Of a stretch of DNA of 64,000 nucleotides, positions 53,191 through 61,320 are shown piece after piece. Source of the stretch: Catenulispora acidiphila DSM 44928 (GTDB lineage Bacteria > Actinomycetota > Actinomycetes > Streptomycetales > Catenulisporaceae). Made by a program: the position numbers and the translations under genes. Each line of letters starts with the position of its first letter. Within the stretch, counting starts at the first letter, position 1. The stretch is from NCBI RefSeq assembly GCF_000024025.1, contig NC_013131.1, positions 4,154,001-4,218,000 of the forward strand. Reading direction: 5' to 3'. Below the pieces are notes generated by a model. It had not been told where the DNA came from. It was given only the letters and a program-made list of their open reading frames with translations, and did no database searches.

Positions 53191-56100
53191 ATGCGGTCGT
53201 ACTGCCCTGTCCTGATCGGCCGTGCCGAGGAACTGCGGGTGCTCACGAGCGCGCTGTCCGCGGTGCGGGAGGGCACCGGCGGCTCGGTGTTCCTGCTCGG
53301 CGAGCCGGGCATCGGCAAGTCGCGGCTCGCCGAGGAGTGCGTCGACGCGGCGCGCGCCGCCGGCCTGCGGATCCTGCGCGGTCACTGCGGGCCGCTGGGG
53401 GCGGCCACGCCGTTCCGGCCGCTGGTGGAGGCGGTGTCCTCGCAGCTGCGCACCGGCCACGTGCCGCGCAGCCCTGGCCTGCACCCGTACCGGGCCACGC
53501 TGGGCCGGCTGTTTCCAGAGCTGCGGGTGCCGGGCACTCCCGCGCCGGCCGACCTGGTCGAAGTCTGCGAGGCGCTGCTGCGGTTGCTGGCCGCGTTCGG
53601 CGAGGAGAGCGAGGGCTCAGAGACCGGCGATGCGGGCGCCGGGACCAGCAAAGCCGACGGCGCGCTGCTGGTCCTGGAGGATCTGCACGACGCCGACCGG
53701 GAGACCCTGGCCGTCGTGGAGTACCTGGTCAACCACCTCCACGGCGTCAGGGTCCTGCTGGTCGCCACCCTGCGCTCCGAGCCCGGGGCGGCCGCCGACC
53801 TGGTGGGCCGGGTCACCCGCCGCCGAGCCGGGACCGTGCTCGAACTCGATCCGCTGGGGTCCGCCGAAGTCGCCGACATCGCGGCGCGCTGCCTGGCCGC
53901 GGCCGGGCCCGGCGGCGTCCCCGCCGCGGTGGCCGAGTACGTCGAACGCTACGGCGCGGGCAACCCGTACCTGGTCGAGGAGCTACTGAGCGACTTGCTC
54001 GACGCCGGTCTGCTGCGGGCTACCTCGCAGGGCTGGCGGACGGCGGGCAAGCCCCAGGTCACCGTGCCCCGGAGCATCGTCGAGGCACACGCGCGGCGGC
54101 TGGACCGGCTCGACTCCGGCTCCCGGGACCTGCTGCGGACCGCGGCGCTGCTGGGCCACCGGTTCAGCCTGCCGGCCCTGCAGACCGTTACCGGCCTGGC
54201 CGATCCGGACCTGTTCGGGCGGGTGCACGTCGCGATCGACGCCGGGTTCGTGCTGCCGGACTCCGCGGCTCCGGACTGGTACTCCTTCCGGCACGCGCTG
54301 ACCGCCGAGGCGGTCCGGGCCACCCTGCTGCCCGGCGAGCAGGCGGCACTGGCCCGGCGGGCGGTGGGCGCGCTGGAGGCGGCCGACCCGGCGCTCCCCG
54401 ACGAGCGCTGCCACCTGGCCGCGGCCCTGAGCCGGATCGCCGGCAACCCGCGCGCCGCCGCCCGGTACTACGCCGAGGCCGGCCGCCGGGCCCTGGCCGA
54501 CGGCGCCACCGAGACCGCCGTGGCGCTGCTGGAGCACGCCCACGACAACGTGCCGCCGGCCGAGCGCGCGGCCGTGGACGCCGCGCTGATCGAGGCCCTG
54601 ATCGAGGCCGATCACCTCGACAGGGCCCTGACACTCATGGACACCGCGGAGTACTCGGCCGGGATCGCGACCGGCCGCCGGATCGCGTTGCACAGCCAGA
54701 TCGCGTGGATCTCGGCGATGGCCGGGCGGCGGCCTGAGGCGGCGGCACAGCTGGCGACGGCTCGCAGGCTGTGGGCCGGCAGCGGGGATGCCGACGGCGA
54801 GGGCGACGGCAACGGCGACAGCGACGGCGACAGTGGCAGTGAACTGACACCGCCGCCGGAGCTGCTGCTCGCTGAGGCGTACTGCGTGTTCCTCCAAGGC
54901 GACGGCGACGCCGCCCAGCGCCGCACCGAGGCGGAACGATTCGCCCGGCTGGCCGCCGCCGAGGCCGAGCGCCGGTCCAGTCCGGTGATGGTGTGCCTGG
55001 CCTCGCAGCTGTCGGCGCTGCTGGCGCGGGAGCAGGGGTTCGACGTCGCCAACCGGATCCTGGAGCGGATCCTGGCCGTGGCCGAGGCGAACGACCTGCC
55101 GCTGTGGCGGGCTGAGGCCATGGTCTGCATCGCCGGCAACGATTTCATGAGCACCGGGTCCGGGCATCTGCTGGAGCAGGCTCGCGACATCTCGTTCCAG
55201 ACCGGCAGCGTCTCTCGCGGCTTGGTGATGGAGAACGGCTTGGCGCTGCACGCCGTCCTCGCCGCCGACCACGAACGGGCCGGAGAGATCCTGGCGCGGT
55301 GCCGGGCCGGCACCATTCAGGTCCGGGGGTTGGGGGACGAGCGGTACCCGGTCCTGGTGGCGGCCATGTCAGCGGCTCACCGCGGCCTGCGCGCCGCCAT
55401 GGATCGGGAACTGGCGGTGTTCGCAGAGCACGACGACCCCTCGCCGCTGGTGCCGCTGAAACTGGGGCTGTGCCGGGCGTTCTGCGCGCTGCTGGAGGAG
55501 GACCGCAGTCTGGCGCTGGCCGAATTGGACGCCTTGGACACCTGGCTGGACGCCAATCCGAGCCCGTTCTATCTGGCCGGCCGGCATGGATTACGGCCGC
55601 TGCTGATGACGCTGGAAGGACGCTGGACCCGAGACCGTTACGAGCAAGCCGCCTCCGGGCCGGGCGCGCGGCTGCGCTGGAACGCGCAGTTCCTGCATCT
55701 GGCTGACGCGGTGTTGCTGGGTCGGGAGGGGCGCGCCGAGGCTGCCGCTGCGGCGGTCGATACCGCCGTGGCCGCCGCGGCTCCGTTTCCGATGGCCAGG
55801 GCTCTTGGTCTGCGGCTGGTCGGTGAGGCTGCGGTGGCTGACGGGTGGGGCGAACCCGATCGGTGGTTGCGCACCGCCGAGGAGTACTTCCACGCACGGG
55901 ACGTGCATCCGGTTGCCGGCCGGTGTCGGGCTCTGCTTCGGCAAGCGGGAGTGCGGGTGGCGCAGCGGCGCGACAGCTCGGAGCAGATTCCGGCGGTTCT
56001 GCGGGAGCGCGGCGTGACAGTACGCGAATATCAGGTCTTTGCTTTGCTGCCCGGGCGCCCGACGAACAAGGACATCGCGCGGTGGCTGGTCATCTCCCCG

Positions 56101-56214
56101 CGGACCGTCGAGAAGCATGTCGCCAGCCTGATCATCAAGGCTGGGCAGGCGGATCGGACCAATCTGTGCGCTTACGCGGCGGAGCTGGCACGAGGTGGCG
56201 CTCGCCAGGGCTGA
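53191..56214 (+). CDS. Large LuxR-family (LAL-type) ATPase transcriptional regulator
   Basis: A 1007-aa regulator. N-terminal AAA/STAND ATPase: Walker A GEPGIGKSR (37-45) and Walker B LLVLEDLHDADRE (about 155-167). A long helical TPR-like middle follows, then a C-terminal LuxR helix-turn-helix (about 945-1000; VTVREYQVFALLPGRPTNKDIARWL, ISPRTVEKHVASLI). Residues around 530-550 are a low-complexity acidic insert of Gly-Asp repeats. LAL proteins typically activate antibiotic and RiPP clusters, and position 23 bp after the 66-aa gene suggests it controls the lanM unit and perhaps the adjacent peptide system. The stop codon lies inside the first unit of the 11-bp repeat array. Confidence 0.9.
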   Translation: MRSYCPVLIGRAEELRVLTSALSAVREGTGGSVFLLGEPGIGKSRLAEECVDAARAAGLRILRGHCGPLGAATPFRPLVEAVSSQLRTGHVPRSPGLHPYRATLGRLFPELRVPGTPAPADLVEVCEALLRLLAAFGEESEGSETGDAGAGTSKADGALLVLEDLHDADRETLAVVEYLVNHLHGVRVLLVATLRSEPGAAADLVGRVTRRRAGTVLELDPLGSAEVADIAARCLAAAGPGGVPAAVAEYVERYGAGNPYLVEELLSDLLDAGLLRATSQGWRTAGKPQVTVPRSIVEAHARRLDRLDSGSRDLLRTAALLGHRFSLPALQTVTGLADPDLFGRVHVAIDAGFVLPDSAAPDWYSFRHALTAEAVRATLLPGEQAALARRAVGALEAADPALPDERCHLAAALSRIAGNPRAAARYYAEAGRRALADGATETAVALLEHAHDNVPPAERAAVDAALIEALIEADHLDRALTLMDTAEYSAGIATGRRIALHSQIAWISAMAGRRPEAAAQLATARRLWAGSGDADGEGDGNGDSDGDSGSELTPPPELLLAEAYCVFLQGDGDAAQRRTEAERFARLAAAEAERRSSPVMVCLASQLSALLAREQGFDVANRILERILAVAEANDLPLWRAEAMVCIAGNDFMSTGSGHLLEQARDISFQTGSVSRGLVMENGLALHAVLAADHERAGEILARCRAGTIQVRGLGDERYPVLVAAMSAAHRGLRAAMDRELAVFAEHDDPSPLVPLKLGLCRAFCALLEEDRSLALAELDALDTWLDANPSPFYLAGRHGLRPLLMTLEGRWTRDRYEQAASGPGARLRWNAQFLHLADAVLLGREGRAEAAAAAVDTAVAAAAPFPMARALGLRLVGEAAVADGWGEPDRWLRTAEEYFHARDVHPVAGRCRALLRQAGVRVAQRRDSSEQIPAVLRERGVTVREYQVFALLPGRPTNKDIARWLVISPRTVEKHVASLIIKAGQADRTNLCAYAAELARGGARQG
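54785..54840 (+). repeat. In-frame GGCGAC-like microsatellite within the LAL gene
   Basis: Imperfect hexanucleotide repeats (GGCGAC, GGCGAG, GGCAAC) encode the acidic linker DADGEGDGNGDSDGDSG. The linker separates helical segments and is likely variable in length between strains. Confidence 0.65.
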
Positions 56215-56296
56215 CTGGTCGCTGACTGGTTACCGCCCGGCCGCTGATTGGTCGCTGATTGGTCGCTGACTGAGCGCTGACTGAGCGCCGACAGCC
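56210..56296. repeat. 11-bp tandem repeat array between LAL gene and short peptide gene
   Basis: Consecutive 11-bp units start at 56210, 56221, 56232 (degenerate), 56243, 56254, 56265, 56276 and 56287 (degenerate). Unit consensus is GCTGAYTGRKC; pairs of adjacent units are identical (GCTGATTGGTC twice, GCTGACTGAGC twice). The exact helical phase resembles arrays bound by dimeric or oligomeric activators. The remainder of the 410-bp gap to 56624 shows no gene, only GAAGGAGGG at its end. Confidence 0.8.
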
Positions 56297-56624
56297 GGCT
56301 TCCCCGTACCCGCTGGCCAATGCCGGGTCAGCGGGCTGCCGCAGTGTCACGCGCCGACTCCCACATTTCCGGACACCGACATGTTCGGCTACCCAATAGT
56401 GCGCCGACCCGGCGCAATTCATGGGGGTCGACCCCCCGCACCGCGGCGGCAATGTGGGTACGCGCTACCGATTCCGCGCGGCCGGCATCCCAGGAGACTG
56501 ACGAAGGCGGCCGGGGGGCGGTCGACGGTCCGGCGCCGGACCGCAGGCCACCGACGGATCCGCTCATGTGCCGGCCGATCGTTCGGTGCATGTCATCCCA
56601 GACAACCGTGGAAGGAGGGTCGCG

Positions 56625-56714
56625 ATGAAGACCATCGCCATCCGCAAGCCGGGCTCCGTTCGCCTGACCAGCGCCGCGCTGTGCCCGTACACCTGCGTTT
56701 GCTCGGCGGCCTAG
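56625..56714 (+). CDS. Ultra-short Cys-rich RiPP precursor candidate
   Basis: A 29-codon gene with a strong ribosome-binding site (GAAGGAGGG at 56610-56618, 6 nt before ATG). The N-terminal part is short and basic (two Lys, two Arg, one Lys-Pro-Gly turn). The C-terminal part, LTSAALCPYTCVCSAA, has three Cys, two Thr and two Ser in 16 residues. Architecture and size fit a ribosomally made, modified peptide. A hairpin followed by a pyrimidine tract lies just downstream, then a gene encoding an RRE-like domain plus membrane metalloprotease, so leader recognition and cleavage by that neighbour are plausible. It contains the Ser/Thr and Cys a LanM could use, and LanM is 3.7 kb upstream. Function is inferred from context only. 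Confidence 0.72.
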   Translation: MKTIAIRKPGSVRLTSAALCPYTCVCSAA

Positions 56715-56733
56715 TCAGCTGCTGAACCAGACG

Positions 56734-56763
56734 GTCGGCGGCTGGATCCGTTCGGTCGCCGAC
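56734..56763 (+). terminator. Hairpin plus T-rich tract after the short peptide gene (attenuator)
   Basis: A 7-bp perfect stem, GTCGGCG with CGCCGAC, with a 16-nt loop, starts 20 bp after the peptide stop. A pyrimidine-rich run with several T-tracts (56764-56800) follows. It would let the peptide mRNA be made in excess over the downstream processing genes. Confidence 0.6.
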
Positions 56764-56824
56764 TGTCCTCAAGCCTTTCTCCCTTTTCTCCTCTTTCTGT
56801 CCCGCAGCCGATCCGGAGGCGATA

Positions 56825-58072
56825 GTGACCGAGATTCAGCTCCCCGATCAGGCCGCGGACACCCCCCGGCCGCTCGATCTGAGCCGCCCAGTCGTCCTGC
56901 ACACGCTGACCTTCCTCGAGGAGGGCGAGGACGTGACGGTCGGCCGGCAGGACATCAACTCCTTCTGTGTGCTGCCCGCCGACGGCGCGGCGCTGCTGAA
57001 GGAGCTCGGTGCGGGGCGCACGCCCGAGGAGGTGGCCAGCTGGTACGCGCAGACGTACGACCAGGAAGTCAACATGCAGGACTTCCTGGAGGCCATGGAG
57101 GAGCTCGGGTTCCTCGCCGCCGATGCCGCCGAGGTGCGGCAGGTGGCGCCGGTCCGGTGGCAGCGGCTGGGACGGGCGGTGTTCTCCCCGCCGGCGATGG
57201 CCGGCTACTGCGCGCTGATCGCGGCCGCCGCCTTCGAGATGGCCCGGGACCACCGGCTGCTGCCGCAGTACCACAACCTGTTCTTCTCGCCGTACGTCAT
57301 GGTCATCTCGTTGACCATCTACCTTCTGCAGGTCCCGCTGGTGGCGCTGCACGAGGGCTTCCACGCCCTGGCCGGCCGCCGGCTGGGCCTGAACACCTCG
57401 TTCGGGTTCGGCCGCCGGCTGTGGTTCATCGTGGTGGAGACCTCGATGGACGGGCTGGTGACGGTGCCGCGGCGCAAGCGCTACTGGCCGATCCTGTGCG
57501 GCATGTTCGCCGACCTGCTGTCCATCGCCGTGCTGACCCTGATCGGAGCCGCCGCGCGGCGGCCGGACGGATCCGAGCCGCTGGCCGCGGCGATCTGCCT
57601 GACCCTGGCGTTCGCCACCCTTATCAGGTTCCTGTGGCAGTTCTACTTCTACCTGCGGACCGACATGTACTTCGTGGCGGTGACGGTGCTGGGCTGCGTG
57701 GACCTGCACGAGGCGGCGCGCCGCATCAACAGCAACCGGATGTGGCGGCTGCTGCGCCGCACCGACAAGCTGGCCGACGAGGAGGAGCTGCACCCCACCG
57801 ACCGCCGGGTCGGGCGCTGGTACTCCTGGCTGCTGATTCTGGGCTACGGCTTCTCGCTGGGCACCGCGCTGGCGTTCGGTCTGCCGGCCGCGCTCAAGGT
57901 GGTGCAGCTGATGTGGGACCACGTCGCGCACTCCACCGGCGCCGGCGGCGTCCTCGACACCGTGGTCTTCGTCCTGGTGAACCTGGCTCAGGGCGCGTTC
58001 CTCGGTTTCCTCTTCCTGCGCGAGCGCCGCCGGCGCCGCACCGCCGTGAAACTCCAGCACGTCATCGCCTGA
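56825..58072 (+). CDS. Membrane HExxH (M50-like) metalloprotease with N-terminal PqqD/RRE-like domain
   Basis: A 415-aa protein. GTG start with GGAGG 5 nt upstream. Residues about 20-100 resemble a PqqD-type RiPP recognition element (VVLHTLTFLEEGEDVTVGR, DINSFCVLPADGAALLKEL, TPEEVASWY, FLEAMEELGFL). The remainder has about six membrane spans. HEGFH (176-180) sits at the end of a hydrophobic helix and RTDMYFV supplies a likely third zinc ligand (Asp280), as in putative peptide zinc metalloproteases of RiPP clusters. The tail is Arg-rich. Lies 110 bp after the short peptide gene and 24 bp before the TPR gene. Likely binds the peptide leader and cleaves or exports it (inference). Confidence 0.82.
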   Translation: MTEIQLPDQAADTPRPLDLSRPVVLHTLTFLEEGEDVTVGRQDINSFCVLPADGAALLKELGAGRTPEEVASWYAQTYDQEVNMQDFLEAMEELGFLAADAAEVRQVAPVRWQRLGRAVFSPPAMAGYCALIAAAAFEMARDHRLLPQYHNLFFSPYVMVISLTIYLLQVPLVALHEGFHALAGRRLGLNTSFGFGRRLWFIVVETSMDGLVTVPRRKRYWPILCGMFADLLSIAVLTLIGAAARRPDGSEPLAAAICLTLAFATLIRFLWQFYFYLRTDMYFVAVTVLGCVDLHEAARRINSNRMWRLLRRTDKLADEEELHPTDRRVGRWYSWLLILGYGFSLGTALAFGLPAALKVVQLMWDHVAHSTGAGGVLDTVVFVLVNLAQGAFLGFLFLRERRRRRTAVKLQHVIA

Positions 58073-58096
58073 TCCGCCCCGTCTCGGAGGAAACCC

Positions 58097-60220
58097 ATGA
58101 ACGCGACACCACACCTCTGGCTGTGCGGCGGCCTGCGCCGCGACCGGGAGCGGCGGCTCGACGAGCAGAAGCCGGCTCCGATGCTCGGGCCGGTCCTGGA
58201 CGCGCACCGCAGGCTTCGCGGCCCTTACACGGCCGCCGGCACCCTACTGCGAGCCATCGTGCCCGACGCGCTGCGCGAGCAGCCGGACCTGGTGGCCCGG
58301 CAGGACCTGGAGATCCTGGCCATGGCCCAGGAGCTGCGCGGCATCGTGCCGGCCACCCGCGAGACGCTGACCTCGCTGGCCGCCCCGGAGGAGCGCACCC
58401 GCTACTACTCCAAGCTTCGGACCACCCGGATCTCGCACGGGACCGCGGAGTTCCTGCGCGACTACGCCGCGACGCTGGGCCGTCCGGACTCCGGTCCGCA
58501 GACCCTGGTCGTGGAGAACGCCGAGCACGCCGACCCGACCGACGCCGAGTTCCTGGCGATCCTGCTGCGCCGGATCGACCCGGCGGTGCTGCGCGTGGTG
58601 GTCTGCTCCGGCGACGGGGAGTTGCCGCCCGGGCCGCTGCACGACGCGCTGGAGCAGTACGCGACGCGGGTCGATGTCGCCGCTGGCGCGCCGACGGCTG
58701 CGGGGCTGGACCTGGCTGCTGACCCGCACGAACTGGCCGCGGCGTACGTCCGTGGCGACTGCACCTCGGACGAGCCGCTGCTGCTGGCGGCGTATCAGGA
58801 CATGGACCCACACGAGCGCCGCCGGCTGCACGACGACCGCGCGGCCGAGCTGGAGTCCCGCGGCGAGCCGTCGCTGGGCTACGGCGCCATCCCCTTCCAC
58901 CGCGAGCACGGCGCGGACCCGGAGGGCGCGGGGGTGCAGGCGTTGCAGAAGGCGATCGACGATCTCAGCCTGCTGGGGTACTACCACGCCACCATCGAGC
59001 TGGCGATCCGGCTGCGGCAGTACGTCGGCTGGGAGGGCGGGCGGCGGCGCTACTTCGCCACCACCTCGCGGCTGTCGACGGCGTACGCGGTGCTCGAGGA
59101 GCCGGACAAGTGCGAGGAGCTGTACGACGAGGCGCGGCGCAACAGCACCGACCCCGAGGTCCACATGGGCGCGGCGTACGCGACCGCGATGCTCTACACC
59201 CGGCATTACGAGAAGAGCAAGATCGACCACGACCGCGGCCGGGCCCTGGTCAACCAGGCCATCGCCATCGCCTCACTGCTCCCGGACCCCAAGTACCGGG
59301 CCATCCACTCGGTGTTCATGAACAACGGCCTGGCGCTGGTCGAGATGCACCAGGGCAGCCCGGAAGAGGCACTGCGGCTGGTCTCCGACTGCATCGCGCA
59401 GCTGGACCGCGAGATGGAGCCGGGTGAGTACCGCCTGCACCGCTCGGTACTGCACCACAACCGCGCGAACGTCTATCGCGCCCTCGGCCGGTTCGAGGAG
59501 GCCGCCGCGGAGTTCAGCACGGTCATCGGGCTCGACCCGAACTATCCGGAGTACTACTTCGACCGCGGCAACCTCTACCGGCTGATGGACCGCGAGGACG
59601 AGGCCTACGCCGACTACGAGACCGCCATCCGCCTGTCCCCGCCGTTCCACGAGGCCTTCTACAACCGCGGCGACATCCGAGCCGCCCGCGGCGACGTCGA
59701 CGGGGCGCTGGCCGACTTCGACTACGTCCTCGACATCGACCCGGAGTTCGTGGACGCCCGCGTCAACCGCGCCGCCCTGCTCCTGGAACTCGGCGAGGAC
59801 GCCGCCGCCGAGCAGGACGCCCGAGCCGGCCTGGCCGTCGACCCCGACAACGCCCACCTGCACACCGCCCTCGGCCAGATCAACGCCCTGCGAGGCGACA
59901 CCGAGCAGTCCTTGGCCGCCTTCAGCCGCGCCCTCGACACCGACCCCGAGCACGTCCCAGCCCTGGCCGGCCGCGCCGTCGTCCGCTTCGACGCCGCCGA
60001 CCACACCGCAGCGCGCGCCGACCTCGACGAGGCCATCCGCCTCCAACCAGAGGACCCAGCCCTGCTGTTCAACCGAGCGATGGTCTTCAAGGCCCTGCAC
60101 CACTGGCCCGACGCCATCGCGGACCTCCTCGCAGCGGCGCACCTGGCCCCCGGCGACGAGGACGTGGACCAGGCACTACAGGAGTGCCGCGACCTGGCGA
60201 TGGCCTCGGCCTACCAGTAA
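58097..60220 (+). CDS. TPR-repeat protein with degenerate ATPase-like N-terminus, partner of the peptide/protease unit
   Basis: A 707-aa soluble protein. ATG with GGAGG upstream, 24 bp after the protease stop, so co-transcribed. The N-terminal 250 residues recall the helical and Walker-B-like part of LAL/STAND proteins (TLVVENAEHADPTDAEFLAIL) but no Walker A is visible. From about 430 to 700 there are tandem TPR units (ALGRFEEAAAEFSTVIGLDP, YADYETAIRLSP, GALADFDYVLDIDP, SLAAFSRALDTDP, ARADLDEAIRLQP). Likely a scaffold or peptide-binding partner; no enzymatic motif is evident. This gene and the two before it form a compact unit that I cannot match to a described RiPP class. Confidence 0.8.
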   Translation: MNATPHLWLCGGLRRDRERRLDEQKPAPMLGPVLDAHRRLRGPYTAAGTLLRAIVPDALREQPDLVARQDLEILAMAQELRGIVPATRETLTSLAAPEERTRYYSKLRTTRISHGTAEFLRDYAATLGRPDSGPQTLVVENAEHADPTDAEFLAILLRRIDPAVLRVVVCSGDGELPPGPLHDALEQYATRVDVAAGAPTAAGLDLAADPHELAAAYVRGDCTSDEPLLLAAYQDMDPHERRRLHDDRAAELESRGEPSLGYGAIPFHREHGADPEGAGVQALQKAIDDLSLLGYYHATIELAIRLRQYVGWEGGRRRYFATTSRLSTAYAVLEEPDKCEELYDEARRNSTDPEVHMGAAYATAMLYTRHYEKSKIDHDRGRALVNQAIAIASLLPDPKYRAIHSVFMNNGLALVEMHQGSPEEALRLVSDCIAQLDREMEPGEYRLHRSVLHHNRANVYRALGRFEEAAAEFSTVIGLDPNYPEYYFDRGNLYRLMDREDEAYADYETAIRLSPPFHEAFYNRGDIRAARGDVDGALADFDYVLDIDPEFVDARVNRAALLLELGEDAAAEQDARAGLAVDPDNAHLHTALGQINALRGDTEQSLAAFSRALDTDPEHVPALAGRAVVRFDAADHTAARADLDEAIRLQPEDPALLFNRAMVFKALHHWPDAIADLLAAAHLAPGDEDVDQALQECRDLAMASAYQ

Positions 60221-60309
60221 CACCCGAGGGCCGAGGCACACAGCCTGCCGCCATCACGACCCGGCCGCAGTTAGCCCGCACCTAGCGCGGCCGTCGGGGG
60301 GCGAGGGGA

Positions 60310-60425
60310 CGGCCCGGAACCGCCCCGTCGGCAGCCCCGGATCGGCAACGAGCGGAACACAGAACGGTTCGACGCGAACCGCTTCCACTCACCGATCCGG
60401 GCAGCCGACGGGCGGTCCCGGGCCG
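60310..60425. repeat. Long imperfect inverted repeat (about 35-bp arms) with inner hairpin
   Basis: Left arm 60310-60345 pairs with right arm 60392-60425 with few mismatches or indels; within it CCGTCGGC and CCGGATCGG match GCCGACGG and CCGATCCGG. The 46-bp interior has its own perfect hairpin CGGTTCG-ACG-CGAACCG (60365-60381). It lies between convergent genes, so could act as a terminator. The size and nested structure also suit a mobile palindromic (REP/MITE-like) unit or a structured RNA. The rest of the 385-bp gap 60221-60605 holds only the microsatellite below. Confidence 0.75.
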
Positions 60426-60474
60426 ATTCGCCGTGCGGTGAGGGGCGATCCCGGACCGCCGGATCTGCTGTGGC

Positions 60475-60498
60475 TGCCACTGCCACTGCCACTGCCAC
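60475..60498. repeat. Hexanucleotide microsatellite (TGCCAC, four copies)
   Basis: Four exact TGCCAC units in the gap downstream of the TetR gene, non-coding as far as I can see. Confidence 0.8.
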
Positions 60499-60605
60499 GC
60501 GAACCTTGTGCCCCGATGGCGCCGACCTATCGCCGCAGCCGCCCACGCACGGATCCAGTAGCGCTCTCCATCTGTGTTCGGTGGACGTCGTTGCCTCGGT
60601 CGATT

Positions 60606-61238
60606 TCAAGCGTTACTTGCTTCGGCTACCTCTGTCGCCTGGAAAGCCTGGATCGCGAACATGGCGAAGCGGCGGGAGGCCTTGGCGTTCGCGGCGGGGG
60701 AGTTCGCGTGGATGCCGTTGTGGGCCATGAGCATGAGGATGACGTCGTCGATGACGAAGTCGGGGCGCAGGCGTCCGGCGGCTTTGGCGCGTTCGGCGAG
60801 TTCTGCCATTGCTGAGATGGCGTATTCGGTTTCGGCGGCGAGATCGATTGCTCGCGGGTAGGTCGAGGTGAACCTTGCTGCGAAGCCGCGGTTCTGGGCG
60901 TGCACCTCGCAGAGGTTCTCGAAGGCGTGGCGGAAGCCGTCCCAGGGGTCCGGCTCGGCGAGGCCTTGGTCGACGATGGCGCGGCAGGCGCGCATCTGGT
61001 CGGCGAAGGCTTCGGTGGCGAGGATCTCCTTGGTCGCGAAGTGGCGGTAGAGGGTGGCGGGACCGACGTCGGCGCGGCGGGCGATCTCGCGCATCGGGAC
61101 GTCCAGGCCTTCGTCGGCGAACACCTCGCGGGCGGCTTCGAGGATGCGGTCGCGGTTGTCCGAGGCGTCGGAGCGCAGCGCATGGGCGGAGTCGGGGGAG
61201 TGGGCGGAGTGTGCGGAGTGGGACAGACGGTCGGTCAT
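60606..61238 (-). CDS. TetR-family regulator divergent from oxidoreductase genes
   Basis: A 210-aa repressor. HTH: NRDRILEAAREVFADEGLDVPMREIARRADVGPATLYRHF. The ATG at 61238 is chosen; a longer frame to 61460 would run antisense through the neighbouring gene's start. The N-terminus carries a short Ser/His/Ala repeat (SHSAHSAHSPDSAHAL). The perfect palindrome at 61256-61275, immediately upstream, is its likely operator and would control both directions. Confidence 0.9.
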   Translation of the reverse strand: MTDRLSHSAHSAHSPDSAHALRSDASDNRDRILEAAREVFADEGLDVPMREIARRADVGPATLYRHFATKEILATEAFADQMRACRAIVDQGLAEPDPWDGFRHAFENLCEVHAQNRGFAARFTSTYPRAIDLAAETEYAISAMAELAERAKAAGRLRPDFVIDDVILMLMAHNGIHANSPAANAKASRRFAMFAIQAFQATEVAEASNA

Positions 61239-61255
61239 GTCTCTCACTTTAGCTA

Positions 61256-61275
61256 AACGGACGCCCCCGTCCGTT
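61256..61275. promoter_or_regulatory. Palindromic TetR operator (AACGGACG-CCCC-CGTCCGTT)
   Basis: A perfect 20-bp element with 8-bp arms in the 82-bp divergent gap. Flanking CTA and TAG extend the symmetry imperfectly. Confidence 0.8.
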
Positions 61276-61320
61276 AGCGTCGGCCGAAGTGCGGGAAACC
61301 CGCTCTGCGATGAGGAGACA

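Noticed and set aside
52917-54737. 606-aa frame across the 66-aa gene and LAL gene
   Set aside because: Low-complexity Arg/Ala/Pro frame; the two in-frame genes with ribosome-binding site or ATPase/HTH motifs explain the region.
56625-56714. Methanobactin-type precursor (size and Cys-rich C-terminus similar to MbnA)
   Set aside because: No DUF692 MbnB or MbnC gene in the neighbourhood; similarity is only general length and a Cys-rich tail.
60421-60600. Short coding frames in the gap downstream of the TetR gene
   Set aside because: Driven by the TGCCAC microsatellite and the inverted repeat; no start signals or domains.
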